Assembly: GCA_013176395.1 (NCBI GenBank)
Contig: JABMLP010000019.1
Location: 1,054,001-1,118,000, forward strand
Reading direction: 5' to 3'
Origin: Venturia oleaginea
Lineage: Eukaryota; Ascomycota; Dothideomycetes; Venturiales; Venturiaceae
Length of the DNA stretch: 64,000 bases
A program made the position numbers and the translations under genes. The notes beneath the pieces are model-generated. The model did not search any database. It saw only the letters and a list, made by a program, of their open reading frames with translations, and was not told the origin of the DNA. Positions 23,233-33,100 of the stretch are shown in pieces (within the stretch, counting starts at the first letter, position 1; each line of letters begins with the position of its first letter).

Positions 23233-24777
23233 ATGCCGAACAACCCGCAGGACAGCGGTGGTGGTGGTACCACGAGTGGACCGCCACCATCGCAACTGCC
23301 GACCGGATCCATTAGAAGAGCAGAAGGACCTCAAGCCGGACAACCTTTGAGACCAGCAAAGGACATCCTAATTGAAGTTATAGGACACTTGAACTCCTCC
23401 AAAATGCCCAATCCTCGGTTCCTTGCCTCCCTCGTCCGCGATGCCTTGGACGCACTTGCACCCCCAGTAGCCCGGGAAAACTTTGCGGCTGGACCAAAAT
23501 GCTTCTCGGCTGGACCACAACTGGACCGGATTGAGCGAATGATCAAGGACCTCCACGGAAAGGGGCCATCGACGGAACGTCGCCTATACTCCCATGTCGC
23601 GGCGGAGCCACCAAACTCCAAGATAGTCAGAGTCAACCTCAACGAAAATGTTGAGCTCACAGAAGAAGAAAGGAGAGATACGAACAAGATACTGGAAGCC
23701 TGCAGGAAGGATATGCCATCCGCGGTTAGAGTCCACGTCCTCAAGAGCGGAGCGGTGGATGTCCATTTCAGGACCACTGCGGACAAGGACAGGTGCGCCC
23801 TCCAAGGAACCGGGGCAGCGACCACACAAGTACGAAGAGACTACCTCCTAGAGGTGATGGGAGTACACCGTGGAGTAGGAGTGGCCCACGGAAGAAACGC
23901 AGACAACACCCAGGTTCTGAGCGACATTATCATGGGGACTCAGAGACTATGCCCAGGGCTGAAGATTCACTCAGTTGCATGGAAGGACAAAGCCAAGAGA
24001 TACAAAAGAAGGGACGGGCCGGCCACGGTCTCCGAACGGGCAGCGCTCTTGCTTGGGTTCAGTACCACAGAGCATAGGGACATGGTAATCCAGAAGGGGA
24101 TTGTTATAAGAGGGGAGATTTACCAGGCCAGGCTGTACCATCATACAGCCTCGATCAAGCAGTGTTACAAGTGCCAAGTCTGGGGACATGTCTCGGAGCA
24201 TTGCACCTCAGCGGTCAAGTGCGGTAGATGCATGGGTGACCACGACACCAGGATATGCCCAGGGGCATTGAATGTCCACCGGTGTACAAACTGCAAGGGC
24301 GCACACCCCACGTGGGCTAGGAGACAGTGTAAGACTTTTGAAAGATATTTTGGGCAAGTGCAAGCAAAGAGGGCGGCCTTACAGCAGCAATCCTGGATGA
24401 TTAAGGACCGTGCCATCCAGGCAGCACCCGAGTACGAAAAGCAGTTCCCACATGGATCGAACAAGCGTAGGGCCCCTAACGGTCCCGGTGGACCGGTTGG
24501 GAGGCCGCCCGGATCCACAAACAGGCCCAAGGTAGTGCCGAGACCCCAAGGGCAGGGGCACATCTTCGAGAAGGCTGGGTTCAGCACACCAACTACCAGA
24601 GGAAACCGAATCTCTATGGCACCCGAGTCCGCCTATGGAACGCCCATAGGAGAAAACCCAGACATCCCGACAAGGGCGGAAGCGACAATGGATAGGGAAT
24701 TCACGGGGGTAGCTGTGAGTTTTGGCGATGTGGCGCCACCTAGCACACCCCTTAACCCGATCTTACCCAATGTCTAG
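23233..24777 (+). CDS. LINE-1 ORF1, Gag-like nucleic-acid-binding protein
   Basis: 514 aa, complete. Expected to coat the element RNA. The C-terminal half has three zinc knuckles in a row: CYKCQVWGHVSEHC, CGRCMGDHDTRIC and CTNCKGAHPTWARRQC, typical of LINE ORF1 proteins of the Tad/I type. The N-terminal part is Gly/Pro rich with a charged helix (NENVELTEEERRDTNKILE). The ATG at 23233 is the first in frame. Its stop (24775-24777) overlaps the ORF2 start ATG at 24770. Confidence 0.88.
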   Translation: MPNNPQDSGGGGTTSGPPPSQLPTGSIRRAEGPQAGQPLRPAKDILIEVIGHLNSSKMPNPRFLASLVRDALDALAPPVARENFAAGPKCFSAGPQLDRIERMIKDLHGKGPSTERRLYSHVAAEPPNSKIVRVNLNENVELTEEERRDTNKILEACRKDMPSAVRVHVLKSGAVDVHFRTTADKDRCALQGTGAATTQVRRDYLLEVMGVHRGVGVAHGRNADNTQVLSDIIMGTQRLCPGLKIHSVAWKDKAKRYKRRDGPATVSERAALLLGFSTTEHRDMVIQKGIVIRGEIYQARLYHHTASIKQCYKCQVWGHVSEHCTSAVKCGRCMGDHDTRICPGALNVHRCTNCKGAHPTWARRQCKTFERYFGQVQAKRAALQQQSWMIKDRAIQAAPEYEKQFPHGSNKRRAPNGPGGPVGRPPGSTNRPKVVPRPQGQGHIFEKAGFSTPTTRGNRISMAPESAYGTPIGENPDIPTRAEATMDREFTGVAVSFGDVAPPSTPLNPILPNV

Positions 24778-27700
24778 TGGACCCAGGACCGAGATCGTGC
24801 AGTACAATTGTTGTAACGCTAACTACAACAAAGCTAGGTCGCTTATCGACCGCTTTCACCCAAAGATACAGAAAGTTATAGTGCTGCAGGAACCAATGGA
24901 GAAGAGAGGCACCACGTACTGCCCCCCGGGGTACACGTTGGCGTTTGAACCAAGGGGGGAGAGGGTGAGAGCGACGAAGGTGGCATTTTTAATTAGCAAG
25001 GAGATCGAGCCCGGAACATGGGCGGTCCGCTACTATGGCCCATGGGTCGCGGCGCTCGACATTAATCTCGACGGCTGGCCCGTTACACTTATCAATGTTT
25101 ACAATCCTATCACGAACGAAGTACGAATGACCACATGGCCACAAATACGGACAGCGATAGGGGAGGCGAAGGAGAACTACATGGTCCTAGGGGACATGAA
25201 TGCAACGCACCCGAGATGGGGCGGCATTGGCGCGAGGGCGACTCGCCAAGCCGATCATCTCTGGGAGAAGGTGGAAGCGTACAACCTGTATATGCTTACG
25301 AAGAGAGGGGAGCCGACTTGGGAAAGGAATGGAGACAAATCGACGATCGATCTCACGTTCGGGACTGAGGGGGTACACGCCAGGACCGTGTCCTGTCTCC
25401 CGGAACCAGGGTGGAGGGACCTCAAAGACCACCACCCTATCCGGATAGTTTTACAAGCAGAAACAACAAGGGCCACGGGCCTGGGGAGATTTAATACCGA
25501 CAGGATGGATCCGCAAGAGTTCAGAGAGAGAGTCGCGGCCTCCGGATGGCAAAGTTCCGGAGATAGAATGGTGGCGCTACAGGAGGCCATACACCAAGCC
25601 CTGGTGGAACTGTGCCCCAGGATTAAACCAGGAAGGAAAGAGAGGAAAGGGTGGTCCCCCCGCGCTGCAGAACTGGTCAAGGAGAAGGATGATGCCCGTC
25701 GGGACTACAAAAGGAGCTTTGCGGCCAGAGATAGGGAAAGGTTGCGGACGGCCACCAAAGCCCTAGATCGGGAAATTCGGAGACTCTAGGGACAATTGGA
25801 GGACCTTCCTAGATGAGTTTACCAATGATCCCGCCGTACCACACAACAAAGGGCTATGGACAATGTCAAAATGGAGCCGCAAAGGAGCACCCGGTCTCCC
25901 CCAAATGCCCGATCTGGTCGATCCGAGAACAGGCAGGAAAAGCAAGGACATGGCCAATATAGCGCGGATCCTGGCGGAGAAATTCTTTCCCGCGCAGCAG
26001 GAGGCTGATCTCAGCGACATCGAAGGTGGACCAGGATCAGACCGGCCGTGGGCCGTACGGGTCGAGGGCGAAGAAGTGCCGGATATCACAGAGGAGATGA
26101 TCGAGACGGTTATCTTGGAAATGCCCAATAGGAAAGCCCCAGGGCCGGACGAGATCCAGAACGAAGCTATCAAGCTGCTGGTGAAGGACATTAAGAAGCC
26201 GGTTGCGGAAGCGCTACAGACCATGCTTGAGACTGGAGGCCTCCCGCCGTCATTTAAGGAACCCATCACGTGCGTCCTGAAGAAGGAGGGCAAGGGCGAC
26301 TACACTGACCCGGGAGCGTACCGGCCCATCCAATTGGAAAATACACTTGCGAAGCTGGTGGAGAAGGTGGTCGCGCAGCAACTCACAGCTTTTGCTGAGA
26401 AAAGCGGCGCACTGCCGTGGAACCAGTTTGGCGGGAGGAAGCAGAGGTCCACCCTCTCCGCGGTAACGTTCCTGCGCAGCAGTATACACACGTCATGGAA
26501 ATCAACCGCCAAAAAGATTCTAACCATGTTAAGTCTTGACCTCAAAGGGGCTTTCGACCATGTATCGCACAGGAGGTTAATGCACATACTATGGAGCAAG
26601 GGAGTGCCGGCATGGATTCTGAGGTTTATTGAAAGTTTCTTGGAAGGGAGGCGAACCAAGGTGTCCTTTACCGGATTTACGAGCGAGTGGACTTCAGCCA
26701 GGACCGGGATACCGCAGGGGTCCAACCTCTCATCGATACTCTTCCTCTTCTTTATCTCGGAGCTACTCGAGGAATTCCAGACACCAAACGATGGGCTGGT
26801 CGGCTTTGGCTTCGTGGACGACACAAACTTGATTGCTTGGGGGGTATCGGCCGCAGATAACTGCCGGAGACTAAACGTTGCACATGACAGATGTATCGCT
26901 TGGGCAAAGAGACATGGGGCGACATTTAACCCCACAAAGTACCAACTAATGCACTTCAAGCAGGCCAAACGGACGGAGGCCCAGCCAGGGGACATGGACT
27001 CTACAGTAGTGGTTGATGGGACTCCAGTAAAGGTAATGAAGAAGGAAATCAGGATGCTCGGGGTCTGGTTCGATCCGTCGTTGAGTTGGGAGTCTCATAT
27101 GAACAGAGCCATCGGCAAGGCCAGGGCAGCTATGGGAGCAATGGGGCGGCTGGTAGCCGGAATATTTGGACCATCATTGCGGAAGTCCAGACTCATTTAT
27201 ATAGCAGTGGTAAGACCTACACTCCTATATGGGATCCAGGCGTGGGGATGCAATGACCGAGCTGGAGGTATTACGCGGGCACCGTACATGGAGCGATTGG
27301 CAAGAGTCCAGAGGGACTGCCTTAGGAAGGTAACCGGGGGCTATAGGCGAACCCCCGTTGCTGCGCTGGAAAGGGAGACGTCGGTCCAGCCGATAGACCT
27401 ATACGTGGAGCAGCTCGTCCTGGAACGAGTGGGAGCGGTAAAGGACCACCCGGTGGAAAAAGAGATACAACACACAGTTGAACTCATGTGGAAGGACATG
27501 GAGGCTGTCCCCCCACCACCAAGGGGGAGAAAAAGGAGAGGAAGACCCAGGGTACTCCCCCGGCGACCGGAGACACCGGCGGAGATGGGAGCTGCTAGGC
27601 TAGCACTACGGGAGACGCAGTCCAACGAAATGCCTCAGTATGCTCCCGCAGAGCTACCCAACTTATAATATGGAGGACCGGAGCCAGAGCCAAGACCGGG

Positions 27701-28401
27701 TCGACGACCCATTCATACCGTTAGGAATAACCCCAACCTCCCGTCACCAAGACCAACGCTAGGGAGACCTACACATGAAGTGGGACCCTACAACCAGAGA
27801 CGGGCCATTGCTAGGACGAGAAGGGAGCGAGGAAGGCCCGACGCTGAGGAACCGGGAGCCGAAAATAGGAGAAGAAGAGCTCGAAGGGGGGGGAAACCTG
27901 CATAAATATAGGCTGCCCTCCAAAATCTCCGCGCTGCTGGAGGAGATATGGAGGGCAAGGTGGGAGGAGAAGAGAAGGAACAAGGCCGGTGCGACTTGGT
28001 CTAAGGAGTGGGAGGACGAGACACTGGGACTGTACGATGGCCTCACGAAATTTGAAGCTACAGCGGTTTTTTTGATGAGAACAGAGGTATTGGGACTCCG
28101 GTCCTGGCTGACAGCAATACATGTGCCGGGGATAACCCCGGAATGCGCGTGTGGATGGCGACACCAGACACTAATTCATGTATTCGACTTCTGCCCCAGA
28201 TACAATAGAGACCATCTGAGGAGCGAAACTGGTACAACATCGATACGTACGGCACTCAATACCAGCAAGAGATGCAAGGCTGCTGCTAGGTGGATGCTCG
28301 ACAATAATATCCTGCCCTATCTTACCGTGGCAAACAACGCACAAAAGGAGAACAGGTCAAACTTCTCCGCGGCGCCGCGGCTGGTGGGGAGAATTGAGTA
28401 A
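24770..28401 (+). pseudogene. LINE-1 ORF2 (endonuclease-RT), disrupted
   Basis: Read in three frames. Endonuclease 24770-25789: APE-type residues in LQEP, GDMNATHPRW, STIDLTF and DHHPI are all kept. The frame breaks near 25775-25785 (one-base change) and the RT frame runs to 27668: palm motifs MLSLDLKGAFDHVSH, GIPQGSNLS and FVDDTNL are kept. At 27666-27668 a TAA interrupts a frame that stays open beyond it, consistent with CAA to TAA. An 8-G run at 27886-27893 then shifts the frame again; the tail to 28401 holds a CCHC-like motif CACGWRHQTLIHVFDFC. Position 24722 upstream is open but the ATG at 24770 is the likely start. Confidence 0.82.
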
Positions 28402-28842
28402 GAAGACACAGAGTAGAAGGGGGGACGAGCAGAGACTACGGACGGGAAGGAGGAGAAGCTGAAGTGAGAAATGAGCGGAATTCCCGAGCCATGGACGGTA
28501 CAAACACTGTCCATCAGTACGAACTCCAACCAACCTGGAGAAAGCGTTAGAGAGCTGAAGGTGCGATGAGGGTCTTGAGGAGGGATCGAGGAGAGAAGGG
28601 GAGGTGTGGACTGAAGATTGCTGTGAGGTGAAGGAGGGAGGAGAGATTGGGTGGAAGTTGTTTATTTATCAACGGCGCGTTACCAGAGCGCGCCGTGTCC
28701 GTTACCACGCCCTCACCTGGACTCGCAATGTTTGGATTCTCACGATGCTTGGCATATTGGATCCTGGTGTTGTAAAAATCCTGGACCCTGGATTTACAAC
28801 AACAATGGCCAACTCGGAAACTGGACAACACCGGCCCGGAAC
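28402..28842. other. Between LINE-1 and gypsy A1
   Basis: Probably the LINE-1 3' untranslated region to about 28540, then GA-rich and mixed sequence of unknown origin. An inverted repeat GGCGCGTTACC..GCGCGCC lies near 28672-28693. The last five bases (GGAAC) are the 5' flank of gypsy A1. Confidence 0.4.
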
Positions 28843-29018
28843 TGTTATGGGCATGGCCCATGGTTGGTATAGGCTAAGAGCCTAAGCCTGATTGAGCCTA
28901 GTATAGAGAAAGAACCTCATTGAGGTTCTCTGTTTGTAGATACCTTCACTCCTTAACTGAATCTAAACAATCTTTGGCTACGAGTATGCTGCGTCTTTCC
29001 AGCTACCGTCCCGTAATA
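28843..29018 (+). repeat. Gypsy A1 5' LTR
   Basis: 176 bp, begins TGTTATGGGC and ends CCCGTAATA, so the usual CA end is missing. TATAGA at 28902 may be the TATA box. An 11-nt segment (28955-28965, AACTGAATCTA) is exactly complementary to the sequence just after the LTR and is the predicted RNA 5' end. Confidence 0.92.
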
Positions 29019-29029
29019 TAGATTCAGTT
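29019..29029 (+). promoter_or_regulatory. Primer-binding site of gypsy A1, self-priming type
   Basis: TAGATTCAGTT directly abuts the LTR and is the exact reverse complement of 28955-28965 in the LTR (and its copy in the 3' LTR). This is the Tf1 arrangement, in which the element RNA folds back and is cleaved to make its own primer. No tRNA 3' end match was recognised by eye. Confidence 0.75.
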
Positions 29030-29052
29030 CTTTACAAACCTAGGTGTACTTG

Positions 29053-30147
29053 ATGCGTAGCAACAGTACCCTATCGACTCCTACAACCTACACCCCTACT
29101 ACCGACGACGACCCAATCGCGAGCATTACGCAAGGAATCGACAAACTCTCAATGGCTCGAGCAAATTCGCCTGACACCGTACAACAATTGGTGGCAGCTC
29201 TGACCGCAGTCAGTGTTGATGGGAACACCGGTGCAAAAGCTATTGCATGGCCTAAATGGGACGGGAAAAGAGACAACTACACGCTGTTCAGATGGCAGAT
29301 CAAGACAAAAATCACTGTTGAAAATGGGAAGCTTGGAAGCAATCAAGGAATATGCGCGAACATCTTCAACGGGCTTCCGACAGAGAAACAACAACGCGTC
29401 ATCCAATGGCTAAGCAATGGAGAGCAACATGACAACTACGAACCCGAGTCCTTTATCAAGCATATGGACGACAAGTTCTTAGATCATGAAGCGGAAGCTA
29501 AAGCTCTCGACGAGCTGAACAAGATTAGCCAAGGCAGCAGACAACCGTTCGAAGACTTCCGCCAGCAGTTCGAACAACTGACATCGCACGATGGATCCCT
29601 AGCGCCGCAAAGAGCCTCAAAGATCACTATCATGAACAACGCGCTCAACTACTCCCTCCAACAGACCTTGAAATCAGTGCGATTGTCCAGGGACGACTAC
29701 GACACTTACGTAAAAGATGTACAGTACTTCGCGACGAAGACAGAGGCTCTATCCCACCAACGCCGCTATCCAGGTACGGATAAGGAGACGCCAACGACTC
29801 GAGGGAGGCCACAATCACCCCAAACAGTCAGTCGTGACGCAGAAGGCGATGTCGAAATGACTGGCATCAACGCCCTTTCAGCGCAGATCGCAGCACTGAT
29901 AGCTCGGGTCGATACACTCGGAAAGGATGCGAAGAAGGACCGACGACCTAGAGCGAAATGGCGATCCCAAACAGAGTTCTTGGCACTTATACAAGCGGGC
30001 AAATGCGGGCGCTGTAAGAAGCCCAAGCACCACCCGAACGTATGCGAATTCCGACCAGCAACACGTTCAAAGACTCAGGTCACTGCGGTAATCACACAGC
30101 ATACCGATGACTCCCTACAGGAAGCCTCATCAGAGTCGGAAAACTAG
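29053..30147 (+). CDS. Gypsy A1 gag
   Basis: 364 aa from the ATG at 29053. Structural protein of the virus-like particle. It shows a retrotransposon gag block (KWDGKRDNYTLFRWQIKTKI, then QPFEDFRQQFEQL) and one zinc knuckle near the C-terminus, CGRCKKPKHHPNVC (CX2CX4HX4C). The stop TAG (30145-30147) directly follows GGAAAAC. Pol is open one frame back (-1) from 30111, so the ORFs overlap by 37 nt. Confidence 0.92.
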   Translation: MRSNSTLSTPTTYTPTTDDDPIASITQGIDKLSMARANSPDTVQQLVAALTAVSVDGNTGAKAIAWPKWDGKRDNYTLFRWQIKTKITVENGKLGSNQGICANIFNGLPTEKQQRVIQWLSNGEQHDNYEPESFIKHMDDKFLDHEAEAKALDELNKISQGSRQPFEDFRQQFEQLTSHDGSLAPQRASKITIMNNALNYSLQQTLKSVRLSRDDYDTYVKDVQYFATKTEALSHQRRYPGTDKETPTTRGRPQSPQTVSRDAEGDVEMTGINALSAQIAALIARVDTLGKDAKKDRRPRAKWRSQTEFLALIQAGKCGRCKKPKHHPNVCEFRPATRSKTQVTAVITQHTDDSLQEASSESEN

Positions 30148-33100
30148 CTACCCTTGTGCATCGTCGCGCACGAGGGTCTGAAGTAGATGTACATGGCGAA
30201 GACATTACAAAGCTACCAGGCATAAGAGAAATCAAAGCAGCAAAGGATAGGATGGAAAGTACACCCTTCTTGATAGATACCTTGATCAATGGAACTTCTT
30301 TCACCGAATCCTTCTTTGATAACGGCTGCCTCCCTTATGCTGCTTTCAGCGAGGAGAGTGTCCAAACACATCGTCTACCGCGCATCCCAATTGACACCAA
30401 ACAATTGGCACTGGCTAAAGAGAGCCACGAGAACGGAGAAGACCTCCGTATTACGCACATGACCTACGCTACGATCGACATTGATGGTCGAGCAGAGCGA
30501 GTCTATGGGTATATAGTGAAAGGATTGAGCTTCCCTATTATCCTAGGCAAGGCATGGGCAGAGAGAAACTGGGTGCGATATATAGCAGCTAAGAGAAAGC
30601 TGCTTATTGGTCAAGGATCCCAGCGCATCACGGTAAGAGAAAAGGGGTGGCTAGAACAGAACACCAAAGCGCGAGACCGGCTCGCTCACGTGCGGGCGGC
30701 TTGTCTAGTGTCAGGATCTGTATTTGCAGCTATTGTTGGAAGGGCCCAGCGACGGTTGAGAAGAGATGGACCGGATGGTACACAAGTGCTGGCTATCTCG
30801 ATGTCGGATATCAACAAGGCCCTAAGCAAGTTAGCAGAAAGAAAAGAGAGAAAGACTGAGGAAGAAATCCGACAAGAGATACCAGAAGAAATAGCAGAGC
30901 ATGCTGATGCCTTTCTCGACGACGAAGACGGAGAGATCGCGCCCCATCAAGAGGGTCGCGATCACGTTATCGAATTGATACGAGATGAACAAGGTCGCGA
31001 GGCAGAAGTTCCTTGGGGCCCATTATACGGCATGTCGAGGGAAGAGCTATTAGTCCTACGAAAAACACTTTCGGACTATATGGACAAGGGCTGGATACGC
31101 GCCAGCAACTCACCAGCGGCAGCCCCAGTCTTATTTGTAAGGAAACCAGGTGGAGGCATTCGGATGTGTGTAGACTATCGGGCACTGAATCGAATCACTC
31201 GATCGGACCGCTACCCATTGCCACTAATCCGAGAAACCCTACGAAATCTAGCAACAGCGCGTTGGTACACCAAACTTGACGTCAGAGCGGCATTTCATCG
31301 GCTCCGCATCAAGCACGGCGATGAGTGGAAAACGGCTTTTCGCACTCGATTTGGACTATTCGAATGGCTAGTTACCCCCTTCGGACTAGCTGGCGCACCC
31401 GCGAGCTTTCAACGATACATCAACGGAGTCCTACGGGAATCCCTAGATATCTGCTGTTCAGCCTACATGGACGATGTCTTGATATGGAGCGACGGCGACT
31501 ATCTGGATCACATGGTTAAGGTTAACCAAATTCTTGCCAAGCTCAAGACTGCTGGACTTCGGCTAGACTTAAGCAAGTGCGAGTTTGCTGTTCAGGAGGT
31601 CAAATATCTGGGGTTCATTATCACTGCAGGAGAAGGGATCAAAGTCGACCCAGAGAAAGTTGCCGCGATTAAAGAATGGGAGGCTCCAGTCAATGTCACA
31701 GGCGTACGCTCCTTCCTAGGCTTTGCAAATTTCTACCGAGACTTCATCGACAACTTCTCAGAGCTCTCCGACCCCTTAATCAAGTTAACACGGAAGGCCG
31801 TCGCTTTTGTCTGGAACAAAGAACATGAGAACGCCTTTCAAGTCTTGAAGGAGCTATTCATCTCCGCCCCAATACTGGCTCACTGGAATCCAGACCTGGA
31901 TACGGTACTCGAGTGCGACTGCTCTGGCTACGCGCTGGGAGGCACGTTGTCGCAGAAGGATATGAAAGGAAAACTACGACCAGTAGCATACTTCTCCCGC
32001 AAGCTCACTGCGGCTGAATGTAACTACGAGATCCACGATAAAGAATTACTGGCAGTAATCAAGTCCATTGAACACTGGAGAGGAGAACTACGCAGTGTTG
32101 CAGCACCTTTCAAAGTCCTTACCGATCACAAGAATCTCCGCTACTTTATGACAGCGCAGCGTTTGTCAGAGAGACAAGCAAGATGGTCGCTAATTCTATC
32201 TGAGTACCAATTCCAGCTGGAATTTCGCGCCGGAAAACTAGCGCAAAGACCAGACGCACTATCAAGAAGACATCAAGATATGCCACATGACAAGAACGAC
32301 GAGAGACTACAAGGGCGAGTGGCCCAGTTGATCAAGGACGAATGGCTTCCTCCTCTTTCCGAGAGGACGACCGAAACAATCGCAATACAAGCCCTTATCT
32401 GCCCAGTCAATACACCGAATACATCCAATAGTACATGGGACGTTATACGGGAGCCCCAGCAAAATACTGGACTGGACGGTCGACACCAGCTGACTGCCGA
32501 AAACGGTCAACACCGGTCCACTACTAGGTACGGTCAAAACCGGTCAGTTGCAAAAGGATGCGATCTTTTCGAGAAACCAGAGTTACAACTTCTCTGGGAT
32601 CGCGCAATAGCAGAGGACCAATCCTACGAAGCTATTCATACGGCTATAGTTACTGGCGAACGTTCCTTTCCTCCAGAGCTCAAGTTGTCGGTACAGCTAC
32701 CCGAATGCGAAGTAGACGACCACGGCGCGGTCACGAGAAGAGGGATCCTATGGGTACCAGATTGGGAACCGCTGCGAACAACGCTGGTCCAACAAACTCA
32801 CGATTCCCATGTTACTGGACACCCAGGGAGAGATAGCACGCTTGCGATTCTATCCAGAAGTTTCTTTTGGTCCCAACAATACAAGACAGTCCGGCAGTTT
32901 GTACGTAATTGCGACGTATGTGGGAGAACAGGAATATGGCGTGATAAGAAGCGAGGTCTTCTGAAACCACTTCCAATCCCGGCCCGCTTCCACAGCGAGC
33001 TATCAATCGATTTCATGACTGGTTTGCCCGCGGAGGAAAACGGCCCAAAATACCTCATGGTTATCACAGATCGCCTCCTCAAAAGTGTTACGTTGGAGGC

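Larger units (their letters stand above)
23233..28401 (+). mobile_element. LINE-1: Tad-like non-LTR retrotransposon
   Basis: Two-ORF LINE: a Gag-like ORF1 with CCHC zinc knuckles, and an ORF2 with an APE-type endonuclease, a reverse transcriptase with an FVDD active site, and a C-terminal CCHC-like segment. There is no RNase H domain between RT and the C-terminus. The two ORFs overlap. ORF2 is broken by two frameshifts and one stop, so this copy cannot supply its own RT. The coordinates are the coding limits; untranslated ends are not resolved. The family call rests on the RT block (GFVDDTNLIAWG) and on ORF layout as in fungal Tad elements. Confidence 0.88.

Noticed and set aside
29019..29040. 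tRNA-primed PBS for gypsy A
   Set aside because: I saw no match to a tRNA 3' end, while the 11-nt match to the element's own LTR is exact.
30156..30160. GTG at 30156 (and TTG at 59302 in B1) as pol start codons
   Set aside because: Non-ATG starts are rare in fungi; the -1 overlap with gag explains pol expression better.
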